Part shown: piece by piece, positions 41,238-48,980 of the stretch | Numbering within the stretch: position 1 is the stretch's first letter | How the letters are laid out: every line of letters begins with the position of its first letter | DNA from: CAIKMD01 sp963729935 | GTDB taxonomy: Bacteria > Pseudomonadota > Alphaproteobacteria > ATCC43930 > CGMCC-115725 | DNA: 64,000 nt | Direction of reading: 5' to 3' | NCBI GenBank assembly: GCA_963729935.1 | Contig: CAVSPW010000002.1 | Location: 372,001 to 436,000 of the forward strand | Notes under the pieces: generated by a model | What the model was told of the DNA's origin: nothing | What the model saw: the letters and a program-made list of their open reading frames with translations, nothing else | Database searches by the model: none | Made by a program: the position numbers and the translations under genes

Positions 41238-42773
41238 TCACCGGCCGATATCGAACACGACGCCCTGCGCGAGCGGCAGCTGGCTTCCGTCATTGATGGT
41301 GTTGGTGGCACGCCGCATATAGGCTTTCCACGCATCGGAGCCGGCCTCGCGCCCGCCGCCGGTCTCCTTCTCGCCGCCGAACGCGCCGCCGATCTCGGCG
41401 CCCGAGGGTCCGATGTTGACGTTGACGATGCCGCAATCGGAGCCTTCATCGGAGATGAATAACTGCGCCTCGCGCAGATCATTGGTGAAGATCGAGGAAG
41501 CGAGCCCTTGCGGCACCGCATTATGCAGCGCCACCGCCTCTTCGATAGTCGCGTATTTCATCACGTAGAGGATGGGCGCGAAAGTCTCGCGCTCGACCAC
41601 CTTCGCCGCGCGCGGCATTTCGACCAACGCCGGGCGCACGTAATAGGCGTCCTTGCCGCCCGCCCTCACCCGCTCGCCGCCGGTGATTCGGCCGCCGGCC
41701 TTGCGCGCCTCGCTCAGCGCTTGCTGCATGTGCTCGAAGGCCGCCGCGTCGATCAAGGGCCCGACCAGGGTGCTTGCATCGCGCGGGTCGCCGATGACGA
41801 CCGATCGATAGACGCCTTTCAGCCGCACGACGAGCCCGCGATAAAGCCGCTCATGCACGAAGAGCCGCCGCAGGCTGGTGCAGCGCTGGCCGGCCGTGCC
41901 CATCGCCGCAAAGGCGATGGCGCGCAGCGCGAGATCGGGATCGGCCGATGGACAGACGATCGCGCCATTGTTGCCGCCCAGCTCCAGGATTGAGCGGGCG
42001 AAGCGCGCGGCGAGAAGGGGCGCCACCGCGCGGCCCATCGCGGTCGATCCGGTGGCCGAGACGAGCGCGACCTTCGGGTGTTTGACGAGCGCGGCGCCGG
42101 CCGCGGCGCCGCCGATGACGACGCTCGAGAGTCCGTCGGGCGCGGCGCCGAACCGCGCCGCCGCGCGCGCGAACAGAGCCTCGACCGCGAGCGCCGTGAG
42201 CGGCGTCTTCTCCGACGGTTTCCAGATGAGCGAATTGCCGCAAACCAGCGCCAGCGCCGCGTTCCAGCTCCAGACCGCGACCGGGAAATTGAAGCTCGAG
42301 ATGATGCCGGCGACGCCGAGCGGATGCCAGGTCTCGGTCATCGCGTGGCCTTGGCGCTCGCTGGCGATCGTGCGGCCATAGAGCTGGCGCGAGAGTCCGA
42401 CGGCGAAGTCGCAGATGTCGATCATCTCCTGCACCTCGCCCAGCCCTTCGGAGAGAATCTTGCCCGCCTCGAGCGTGACCAGCCGGCCGAGGCTCGCCTT
42501 CGCCGCGCGCAGCTCGGCGCCGAAGAGCCGCACCAGCTCGCCGCGCTTGGGCGCCGGCACTTTGCGCCAAGCGAGATAGGCCTCATGCGCACGCTCGATT
42601 TTGCGCGCGATCATCGCGGGCGTGTCGTCGCGCAGACGGGCGATGATCCCGCCGGTGATCGGCGAGCGCACCGGGCGCGGTCCTTGCGCGAGGCGCGCCG
42701 AAGCGACGCCGAGCGCGTCGAGAATTTCTTGGGCTTCCGCTTCAGGCGCGGCGAAAGCGGGGCTGGCACGCAT
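41238..42773 (-). CDS. amaB: ALDH7-type aldehyde dehydrogenase, aminoadipate-semialdehyde dehydrogenase-like
   Basis: 511 residues from MRASPAFAAPEAEAQ at 42773; GGGAGA precedes it. ALDH7/AmaB signatures: ETWHPLGVAGIISSFNFPVA, NSLIWKPSEKTPLTALA, catalytic Glu in SILELGGNNGAIV and catalytic Cys in GTAGQRCTSLRRLFVHE; SDCGIVNVNIGPSGAEIGGAFGGEK at the C-terminal end is typical of ALDH7. The family oxidises alpha-aminoadipate semialdehyde with NAD in lysine catabolism and may also accept glutamate semialdehyde. It is divergent to the Lrp gene and beside rocD, so it may consume the semialdehyde made there. Confidence 0.9.
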   Translation of the reverse strand: MRASPAFAAPEAEAQEILDALGVASARLAQGPRPVRSPITGGIIARLRDDTPAMIARKIERAHEAYLAWRKVPAPKRGELVRLFGAELRAAKASLGRLVTLEAGKILSEGLGEVQEMIDICDFAVGLSRQLYGRTIASERQGHAMTETWHPLGVAGIISSFNFPVAVWSWNAALALVCGNSLIWKPSEKTPLTALAVEALFARAAARFGAAPDGLSSVVIGGAAAGAALVKHPKVALVSATGSTAMGRAVAPLLAARFARSILELGGNNGAIVCPSADPDLALRAIAFAAMGTAGQRCTSLRRLFVHERLYRGLVVRLKGVYRSVVIGDPRDASTLVGPLIDAAAFEHMQQALSEARKAGGRITGGERVRAGGKDAYYVRPALVEMPRAAKVVERETFAPILYVMKYATIEEAVALHNAVPQGLASSIFTNDLREAQLFISDEGSDCGIVNVNIGPSGAEIGGAFGGEKETGGGREAGSDAWKAYMRRATNTINDGSQLPLAQGVVFDIGR

Positions 42774-42894
42774 CGAGTTCTCCCTCGGAGAGGTCTGCCG
42801 CGACGGCACCGAGGATGATAGCATGGCGATGTTCTTCCGCGCCGCGATTGGCTATCCTTCGCTTGCCGCGTTCCGATACGCGCCTAGGGGGACC

Positions 42895-43389
42895 ATGCCG
42901 GTCAAGCAAGCACGCAGGCTGGATGCGATCGACATCAAGATCCTGTCCGCCTTGCAGCGCGAAGGCCGGGCCACGATCCAAAAGCTCGCGAAGACGGTCG
43001 GCCTCTCGGCGCGCCCCTGCCTCGAGCGGGTGCGTCGGCTGCAGGCGAGCGGCATCATCGTCGCATTCCAAGCGGTGATCGATCTCGATCGGCTCTCGAA
43101 GCCGGTGACGATCTTTTCGGAATTGTCCTTGACCCGCCAAGCGCGCCAGGAACGCATCGAGACGCGGCTCAGAGCGACCGAAGAGGCGGTCGAGTGCTGG
43201 GAGATCAGCGGCGCCTCGGACTATCTGGTGCGCTTCGTTTGCGAGGATCTGACGCGCTACGAGGCCTTGACGCAGGAACTCTTGCGTGACCGGCGCCTCG
43301 GCGTGGCGCGGATCGTCAGCCACATCGTCCTGCGTCCGGTCAGCCGGTTCACCGGCTATCCCGCCTCGCTCCTCGCCCCGCGCCGCTGA
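42895..43389 (+). CDS. Lrp/AsnC family transcriptional regulator
   Basis: 164 residues from MPVKQARRLDAIDIKILSAL at 42895, with AGGGGGA upstream. HTH: GRATIQKLAKTVGLSARPCLERVRRLQASGII (about 24-55). C-terminal RAM domain: ISGASDYLVRFVCEDLTRYEAL with the usual G-D-Y effector-site strand. It sits between ALDH (divergent) and rocD-arginine dihydrolase (same direction), so it very likely controls both in response to an amino acid such as lysine, arginine or ornithine. Confidence 0.92.
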   Translation: MPVKQARRLDAIDIKILSALQREGRATIQKLAKTVGLSARPCLERVRRLQASGIIVAFQAVIDLDRLSKPVTIFSELSLTRQARQERIETRLRATEEAVECWEISGASDYLVRFVCEDLTRYEALTQELLRDRRLGVARIVSHIVLRPVSRFTGYPASLLAPRR

Positions 43390-43516
43390 GCGGCACAACC
43401 GATCCTGTCGATCGCTGCCGCGGCCGCGGCGCATTCGGCTGCGCGCGTGTCACAGTTCGGCCACACCTGTCGCGCGATCAGGACAATATTAGCAATTGAA
43501 GACTATGAGGCTTGTC

Positions 43517-44737
43517 ATGGATTCGATCGCTCTCGAAAACCGCTACGCGGCGCACAACTACAATCCCTTGCCGGTCGTCCTGGCGCGCGGCGAAGGCGCC
43601 TATCTCTGGGACGTCGAGGGCCGGCGCTACATCGACATGATGAGCGCCTACTCGGCTGTCAGCCACGGCCACGGCCACCCGCGTATTCTCGCGGCGCTCG
43701 ACGCGCAGGCGCGCCGTCTCGCCGTGCCCTCGCGCGCCTTCTACAGCGACCGGCTCGGTCCCTTCCTCGAAAAGCTCTGCACCCTCTCCGGACTCGACCT
43801 GGCGTTGCCGATGAACACCGGCGCCGAGGCGGTGGAGACGGCGATCAAGGGCGCGCGCCGCTGGGGCTACCGCGTCAAAGGCATCGCGCCCGACCGTGCC
43901 GAGATCATCGTCGCCGCCGGCAATTTCCACGGCCGCACCACGACCATTATCGGTTTTTCCTCGGAGGCCTCCTACCGCGATGGGTTCGGGCCTTTCACCC
44001 CGGGCTTCCGCGCCGTGCCCTTTGGCGATCTCGCGGCGATGGAAGCGGCGATCACGCCGCAGACAGCGGCGGTGCTGATCGAGCCGATCCAGGGCGAGGG
44101 CGGGATCATCGTCCCGCCCGCGGGTTGGCTCGTCGGCGTGCGCGCGATGTGCGACCGGCACGGCGTTCTCCTCATCGTCGACGAGGTTCAGACCGGGCTT
44201 GGCCGGACCGGCGCCTGGTTTGCCTTCCAGCATGAGAAGATCCGCCCCGACGGGCTGATCCTCGGCAAGGCGTTGGGCGGCGGCGTGCTCCCGGTCTCGG
44301 CCTTCCTCGGCACGCGCGCGCTGATGGGCGTGTTCACGCCCGGCTCGCACGGCTCGACTTTCGGCGGCAACCCGCTCGCCGCTGCGGTCGGCCTCGTTGC
44401 CTTGCGCGTGATCGAGGAAGAGGGCTTGGTCGAGCGCGCCCGCGATCTCGGCGCCCATATGATGAAGCGGCTCAAAGCCCTCGACAGCCCGGCAATCAAA
44501 GAGGTGCGCGGCAAGGGACTCCTCGCCGGCATCGACATCGAGCCCCGCTATGCCGATGCGCGCACGGTCTGCGAAAGCCTATTGGCGCGCGGCGTCCTCT
44601 CGAAGGAAACGCACGACACCGTCGTACGCCTGGCGCCGCCCCTCGTCATCGCCCGCGACGATCTCGATTGGGCGCTGGACCGTATCGCCGAAACCCTCCG
44701 CGCCCTCGAGCGCACCCCTCACCCGGAGGCCGCATAG
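43517..44737 (+). CDS. rocD: Ornithine aminotransferase
   Basis: 406 residues from MDSIALENRYAAHNYNPLPV at 43517; GAGG lies 8 bases before, and an ATG at 43505 is the alternative. Class III PLP aminotransferase: DMMSAYSAVSHGHGHPRI, PMNTGAEAVETAIKGARRWG, NFHGRTTTIIGFS, IEPIQGEGGIIVP, LLIVDEVQTGLGRTGAWFA and the PLP Lys in LGKALGGGVLPVSAF. The YNPLPVVLARGEGAYLWDVEG start and FGGNPLAAAVGLVAL match OAT closely. It converts ornithine and 2-oxoglutarate to glutamate-5-semialdehyde and glutamate. The next gene begins one base after its stop. Confidence 0.95.
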   Translation: MDSIALENRYAAHNYNPLPVVLARGEGAYLWDVEGRRYIDMMSAYSAVSHGHGHPRILAALDAQARRLAVPSRAFYSDRLGPFLEKLCTLSGLDLALPMNTGAEAVETAIKGARRWGYRVKGIAPDRAEIIVAAGNFHGRTTTIIGFSSEASYRDGFGPFTPGFRAVPFGDLAAMEAAITPQTAAVLIEPIQGEGGIIVPPAGWLVGVRAMCDRHGVLLIVDEVQTGLGRTGAWFAFQHEKIRPDGLILGKALGGGVLPVSAFLGTRALMGVFTPGSHGSTFGGNPLAAAVGLVALRVIEEEGLVERARDLGAHMMKRLKALDSPAIKEVRGKGLLAGIDIEPRYADARTVCESLLARGVLSKETHDTVVRLAPPLVIARDDLDWALDRIAETLRALERTPHPEAA

Positions 44738-44738
44738 C

Positions 44739-45650
44739 ATGGAAGATACCGACGATATCATCGAACGAGACGAGGGCGCGCGCATTCTCATGTGCGCGCC
44801 CGATCACTTCGCCGTCGACTACGCGATCAACCCGTGGATGGACCCGGCGCTCTGGGCCAAGGAAGCCGGCGCGCTCGAAGGCAATGCGCGCCGCGAGTGG
44901 CGCGGCCTGAACCGGCGGCTCCAGAAGCTCGGCGCCGCGATCGAGCTCGTGCCGGCGATCGCCGGCCTGCCCGATCTCGTCTTCACCGCCAACGCCGCCA
45001 TCGTCATGGACGGCGTCGCGCTCATGGCGAATTTCCGCCATCCCGAACGGCAGCGCGAGGAGGCACCTTACGAGCGCGGTTTTCGCGAGCTGTGGGCACG
45101 TGGGCTCATCGCAGCCGTGCGCCGGCCGCCCGACGGGATGGTCATCGAGGGCGCCGGCGATTGCGTGTGGGACGCGTCGCGCCAGATCTTCTGGATGGGT
45201 TACGGACCGCGCTCGGAGCGCGACGCGGCGGCTTTGGTGCAAGAGACTTTCGGCATCGAGACCATCGCCGTCGAATTGGCCAACGCGCATTTCTATCACA
45301 TGGATACGGCGCTCAGCCCCTTGCCGCGCGGCGAGGTCATGTTCGTCCCCTCGGCCTTCACGGCCGATGGGCTGCGCCAGATCTACGACCGGGTCGCCCC
45401 CGAGCAGCGCATCGAGCTCGCGCCGGAAGACGCATCGGTCTTTGCCGCCAACGCCGTCAAGCTCGGCGACAATATCGTGATGTCGAGCTGCAGCCCGGCC
45501 TTGCGCCGCCGGCTCGCCGCGTCGGGCTACCGCGTGCACACGACGCCGCTCGGCGCCTTCCACCGCAGCGGCGGCTCGGCCTTCTGCCTGACCTTGCGGC
45601 TCGATCAGCGCTCCTCGACCGAGCACGCGGCCTTGCGCCAGGCCCGCTAA
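44739..45650 (+). CDS. Arginine-dihydrolase/amidinotransferase-fold hydrolase
   Basis: 303 residues of the guanidine-modifying enzyme superfamily. RILMCAPDHFAVDYAINPWM (about 15-34), PDLVFTANAAIV, IEGAGDCVW and FYHMDTALSPL follow closely the arginine dihydrolase domain of cyanobacterial ArgZ/AgrE. Likely catalytic residues are H187 and C283 (GGSAFCLTLRL); N31 in INPWM is the position reported to matter for dihydrolase activity. Expected reaction: arginine to ornithine, CO2 and two ammonia. With rocD one base upstream this would be a two-step arginine route. Dimethylargininase or citrulline ureidase are alternatives; the second domain of ArgZ is absent. Confidence 0.82.
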   Translation: MEDTDDIIERDEGARILMCAPDHFAVDYAINPWMDPALWAKEAGALEGNARREWRGLNRRLQKLGAAIELVPAIAGLPDLVFTANAAIVMDGVALMANFRHPERQREEAPYERGFRELWARGLIAAVRRPPDGMVIEGAGDCVWDASRQIFWMGYGPRSERDAAALVQETFGIETIAVELANAHFYHMDTALSPLPRGEVMFVPSAFTADGLRQIYDRVAPEQRIELAPEDASVFAANAVKLGDNIVMSSCSPALRRRLAASGYRVHTTPLGAFHRSGGSAFCLTLRLDQRSSTEHAALRQAR

Positions 45651-45659
45651 GACAGGGTT

Positions 45660-47024
45660 TCAAGCGAGGCGGATCACCGCGCTGTCGCCCTCGATCGCGA
45701 TCGCGGTGCCGAAGCGCTGCGAGAGACGGCGCACGCGTTCGAGGATCGCGGCGGCGACGCCGTCGCGCGCCAGCACCGGCCGGCCGCGTTGTGCGCGGCT
45801 CGTGCCATGACCGAGATCGAGCGGATGGAGGCGCAAGGCCGCGAGGCGCCGCGCCTTGAACTCGGCGACCGCCGCGATTCCCTGCCAATATTCGGGCGAG
45901 GCCGGAAAGCCGCGCATCTCGTTGCAGGTGCGCGCATCGAGGAAATCGGTCGGCGTCGCCTTGTCGTCGAGGCCGAACCGCGCGTAGGATTCGGCCGGAA
46001 AGACCGGCACGTTGTCGTTCTGGAAGATGAAATTGCCGAGGCTGTAGAGGATCGGCTTTCCCTTGTAGATTTCGACGCCGAGGGTGAGATGCGGACCGTG
46101 TCCGGCGACGACATCGGCACCGGCATCGATCGCGGCATGGGCGAAATCAACCGCAAATCGCGCCGGCTCTTCGAGACCGACATTGGTCTTGGCATCGCGC
46201 GCGCCGGCCGGACCGAATTCGTGATTGTGGAGCGAGAAGATCACCCAATCGGCCTGGCGTCGCGCCTCGCGAATCCAGCGCAGATTGGCTTCGGCATCGG
46301 GCGCTTTCACCTTGGTGGAAACCCCGAATGCCGCGCCGCGCTCGAAGCGGTGGCCGAGGAAGCTGACGGCCTCCGCGCTGTCTTCGGGCGCCTCTTGCGC
46401 GCTGAAGAACATCGCGCGCTGGCGCACCCGCTGCTGCGTGAGCCCGAGCTGCGCGCTCATGCGCGCCAATTCAGCGAGCGCGGGCGCATCGACCGTGTAG
46501 CTTGTCGCGAAATCGAGCGGATTGATGCCGGGACGGCCGCCCGTGTCCGGGCGCTGATCGGCGGCGCGCGTCCAAGGCGGATAAAAGCTGGTCGCCGCGA
46601 TGAGCGCGACGCGCCCGGCCGGCGTATCCAGATAAGCGGGCTTGCGGGCTGCGGCGAGATTGGCGCCCGCGCCGGCATGAGCGATCTTCGCCGCGCGCAA
46701 ATGCGCGAGCATGGCCGTCAGCCCGTCGACGCCATAGTCGGTCGCGTGGTTGTTGGCGCAGGACAGCATCCCGATTCCCATCCAGCGCAGCTCGTCCACG
46801 AGTGCGGGCGGCGTACTCATCGGCGTGCCCTGGGTCATGTTGGGCGTGCCTTGGTCGAACTCGCGCACGGTGGTCTCGAGATTGGCGAAGCTCACATCGG
46901 CGCGACGGCAGAGATCGAGCAGCGCGAGATAGGCGGGCTCGTCAAACCCTCTGAGGCCGCGCGCCGGCATGGCATCGCCCGCCAGCAGCATGCGGATATC
47001 GCCCCGCTCCGCCCGATAGATCAT
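45660..47024 (-). CDS. CapA family (poly-gamma-glutamate synthesis-like) metallophosphatase-fold protein
   Basis: 454 residues with the PGA_cap domain: MLLAGDAMPARGLRGFDEPA, SFANLETTVREFDQGTP (Asn-Leu-Glu), MGIGMLSCANNHATDYGVDG (NNH metal motif), VIFSLHNHEFGP and GADVVAGHGPHLTLGVEIYKG, then YSLGNFIFQND. Metal-binding Asp/Asn/His residues are intact. No signal peptide is visible and no other capsule gene (capB, capC) is near, so it may be a cytoplasmic hydrolase of unknown substrate and not a capsule gene. It is convergent with the arginine enzyme gene. Confidence 0.88.
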   Translation of the reverse strand: MIYRAERGDIRMLLAGDAMPARGLRGFDEPAYLALLDLCRRADVSFANLETTVREFDQGTPNMTQGTPMSTPPALVDELRWMGIGMLSCANNHATDYGVDGLTAMLAHLRAAKIAHAGAGANLAAARKPAYLDTPAGRVALIAATSFYPPWTRAADQRPDTGGRPGINPLDFATSYTVDAPALAELARMSAQLGLTQQRVRQRAMFFSAQEAPEDSAEAVSFLGHRFERGAAFGVSTKVKAPDAEANLRWIREARRQADWVIFSLHNHEFGPAGARDAKTNVGLEEPARFAVDFAHAAIDAGADVVAGHGPHLTLGVEIYKGKPILYSLGNFIFQNDNVPVFPAESYARFGLDDKATPTDFLDARTCNEMRGFPASPEYWQGIAAVAEFKARRLAALRLHPLDLGHGTSRAQRGRPVLARDGVAAAILERVRRLSQRFGTAIAIEGDSAVIRLA

Positions 47025-47106
47025 CGCGCCCCCCTTTTCCCTTGCGCGCAGTCTAATATGATTTGCCCACTATGATCCACGCCGGGAAGGAACGCGAGGA
47101 GGCCTC

Positions 47107-47880
47107 ATGCCGCGCAAGCTCGTCGATCTCTCGATCTACCTGGAAAACGACGTGCCTTCGGACCCGCCCGGTTACGAGCCGCATATCGAATATCGGACCC
47201 ACAAGGACACGGCGGCGGAGGTCGTGGAGTTCTTTCCCGGCCTGAAGGAGGAAGACCTTCCGGAAAGCGAAGGCTGGGCGATCGAATGGATCCGCCTGAT
47301 GACGCATAACGGCACGCATCTCGACGCGCCCTATCACTTCCATTCGACCATGAATCGCGGCGAGCGCGCGATCACGATCGACGAGGTGCCGCTCGATTGG
47401 TGTTTTCAGCCCGCCGTGAAGCTCGATTTCCGGCACTTCGCCGATGGCTATGTCGTCACCGACGCGGATGTGGAGCGCGAATTGGCGCGCATCGGACACC
47501 GGCTTGCGCCGCTCGAAATCGTCGTCGTCAACACGCGCGCCGGCGCCGCCTATGGCAAGCCCGGTTACGTGGCGGCCGGTTGCGGCATGGGCCGTGCCGC
47601 CACGCTCTATTTGCTGGAGCGCGGCGTGCGCCTGACCGGGACCGATGCCTGGAGCTGGGACGCACCCTTCGTCCACACCAAGGACAAATACCAAGCCACC
47701 GGCGACGCAGCCCTGATCTGGGAAGGCCACAAGGCGGGGCGCGAGATCGGCTATTGCCATCTCGAGAAGCTCCATAATCTCGAAGCGCTCCCGGCAGACG
47801 GCTTCCGCATCGCCTGCTTCCCGGTCAAGATCCGCGGCGCCTCGGCTGGCTGGACGCGCGCGGTCGCCATCTTCGAGTGA
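47107..47880 (+). CDS. Cyclase (kynurenine-formamidase-like) family protein
   Basis: 257 residues. The metal-binding motif of the cyclase/formamidase family is present: LMTHNGTHLDAPYHF (about 75-89), with PLEIVVVNTRAGAAYG, GAGxA-like GCGMGRAATLYLLERGVRL and GTDAWSWDAPF. KynB-type enzymes hydrolyse N-formylkynurenine; others open or close lactams such as isatin or hydantoin rings. Length and a proximal RIACFPVKIRGASAGWTRAV C-terminus fit the isatin hydrolase/cyclase group. It is followed by a hairpin and a 412-base gap, so it is probably a separate unit. Confidence 0.87.
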   Translation: MPRKLVDLSIYLENDVPSDPPGYEPHIEYRTHKDTAAEVVEFFPGLKEEDLPESEGWAIEWIRLMTHNGTHLDAPYHFHSTMNRGERAITIDEVPLDWCFQPAVKLDFRHFADGYVVTDADVERELARIGHRLAPLEIVVVNTRAGAAYGKPGYVAAGCGMGRAATLYLLERGVRLTGTDAWSWDAPFVHTKDKYQATGDAALIWEGHKAGREIGYCHLEKLHNLEALPADGFRIACFPVKIRGASAGWTRAVAIFE

Positions 47881-47915
47881 CGCGCGGGGAGACCGGTTGC
47901 TGCATCATTTTTGGC

Positions 47916-47941
47916 GCCTCAGCCCAAAAATTGACTGAGGC
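47916..47941. repeat. Inverted repeat after the cyclase gene
   Basis: GCCTCAG (47916-47922) and CTGAGGC (47935-47941) with a 12-base loop. It lies 35 bases after the stop. No T-run follows, so it is a weak terminator or simply a palindrome. Confidence 0.35.
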
Positions 47942-48070
47942 AAAGACCTGCGCAGCGCGACAACGCCCGCATCGGGGCTGGCGCCGAGTGCGTTGAAAAC
48001 CTTCTCTAAATCCGTTCCAGCGCAATCGCGACGAAGGTAACAACTCGCCTGCCTCGCCACGCTTGGGCGC

Positions 48071-48086
48071 TGGCACATCGATTGCA
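48071..48086 (+). promoter_or_regulatory. Sigma-54 promoter match, distal
   Basis: TGGCACATCGATTGCA fits the -24/-12 consensus (TGGCAC, five bases, TTGCA) with correct spacing between GG and GC. It points toward the hydrolase-permease genes, 207 bases before their start codon. Sigma-54 often drives nitrogen-source genes, which agrees with the encoded products. Confidence 0.6.
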
Positions 48087-48250
48087 CGGCCGAGCGCGCG
48101 ATGATGAATACCCATTTGCATCCAAGATCGACATGGTAACGGCGTCCGTGACCTTGCGCGCGGCGCGCAGCGCGGCGACCGGAGACGCCCGGATGCGGGC
48201 CGCGCGCCGGGTTTCCTCTCTGCCTTCCTCGGGCCGGCAAGGCGGCGAGC

Positions 48251-48266
48251 TGGCACCGATCCTGCG
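48251..48266 (+). promoter_or_regulatory. Sigma-54 promoter match, proximal
   Basis: TGGCACCGATCCTGCG keeps the GG and GC elements at proper spacing, with CTGC in place of TTGC. A start about 12 bases downstream would leave a leader of roughly 15 bases to the ATG, with GGAGG inside it. Weaker than the distal match. Confidence 0.35.
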
Positions 48267-48292
48267 CCCGCCGGATTGAAGCGGAGGAAACC

Positions 48293-48970
48293 ATGCCCCT
48301 CATCGATGCCGAACCCTATGATTTCGATCTGGCGCCGAAACGCGCGGCCTTACTTATCATCGATATGCAGCGCGATTTCCTCGAAGAGGGCGGCTTCGGC
48401 TCGTCGCTCGGGAACGACGTCTCGCTGCTGCGCCGGACCATCGCGCCGACGGGCCGGCTCCTCGCCGCCGCCCGCCGCGCCGGACTCACCGTCATCCATA
48501 CGCGCGAAGGCCATCGCCCCGATCTTTCCGACCTGCCGCCCGCCAAGAAAATGCGCGGCAAGCCGAAACTCGCGATCGGCGATGCCGGCCCGATGGGCCG
48601 CATCCTCATCCGCGGCGAGCCCGGCCACGACATCATTCCCGAGCTCTACCCCCTCCCGGGCGAGCCGGTCATCGACAAGCCCGGCAAAGGCGCGTTTCAC
48701 GCGACCGATCTCGACGCAGTCATGAAGAACCTCGGCATCGCGCAGCTGATCGTTTGCGGCGTGACCACCGAGGTCTGCGTCAACACCTCGGTGCGCGAGG
48801 CCAATGACCGCGGCTACGACTGCCTGGTCGTGTCGGATTGCGTCGGCTCCTATTTCCCGGAATTCCAGGAGATGGGCCTACGCATGATCAAGGCGCAGGG
48901 CGGCATCTTCGGCTGGGTCGCCCCGTCGCGCGCCGTCATCGCCGCTCTCGAATCATCAATCGCAGCATGA
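48293..48970 (+). CDS. Cysteine hydrolase, biuret-amidohydrolase-like (isochorismatase fold)
   Basis: 225 residues. Catalytic triad D24 (LIIDMQRDF), K132 (KPGKGAFHATDL) and C162 (GVTTEVCVNTSVREAND) are intact. HTREGHRPDLSDLPPAKK, RILIRGEPGHDIIPELYP and REANDRGYDCLVVSD follow the biuret hydrolase (BiuH) type closely; ureidoacrylate hydrolase (RutB) is a more distant alternative. BiuH converts biuret to allophanate and ammonia. GGAGG precedes the ATG. A NCS2-type permease follows after 10 bases, and sigma-54 promoter matches lie upstream, all consistent with nitrogen scavenging from a small amide. No allophanate hydrolase is in the window. Confidence 0.85.
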   Translation: MPLIDAEPYDFDLAPKRAALLIIDMQRDFLEEGGFGSSLGNDVSLLRRTIAPTGRLLAAARRAGLTVIHTREGHRPDLSDLPPAKKMRGKPKLAIGDAGPMGRILIRGEPGHDIIPELYPLPGEPVIDKPGKGAFHATDLDAVMKNLGIAQLIVCGVTTEVCVNTSVREANDRGYDCLVVSDCVGSYFPEFQEMGLRMIKAQGGIFGWVAPSRAVIAALESSIAA

Positions 48971-48980
48971 GGAGGTCCCC

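Larger units (their letters stand above)
47942..48292. other. Promoter region of the amidohydrolase-permease operon, no gene seen
   Basis: No supported gene. Open frames here have no family features. The region carries two sigma-54-like promoter matches (separate entries) and ends with the GGAGGAAACC ribosome binding site of the next gene. No clear NtrC site (TGCACC-N5-GGTGCA) was found by eye. Confidence 0.5.

Noticed and set aside
45660..47024. CapA gene as evidence for a capsule locus
   Set aside because: No capB, capC or export genes near and no signal peptide; family membership alone does not show capsule synthesis.
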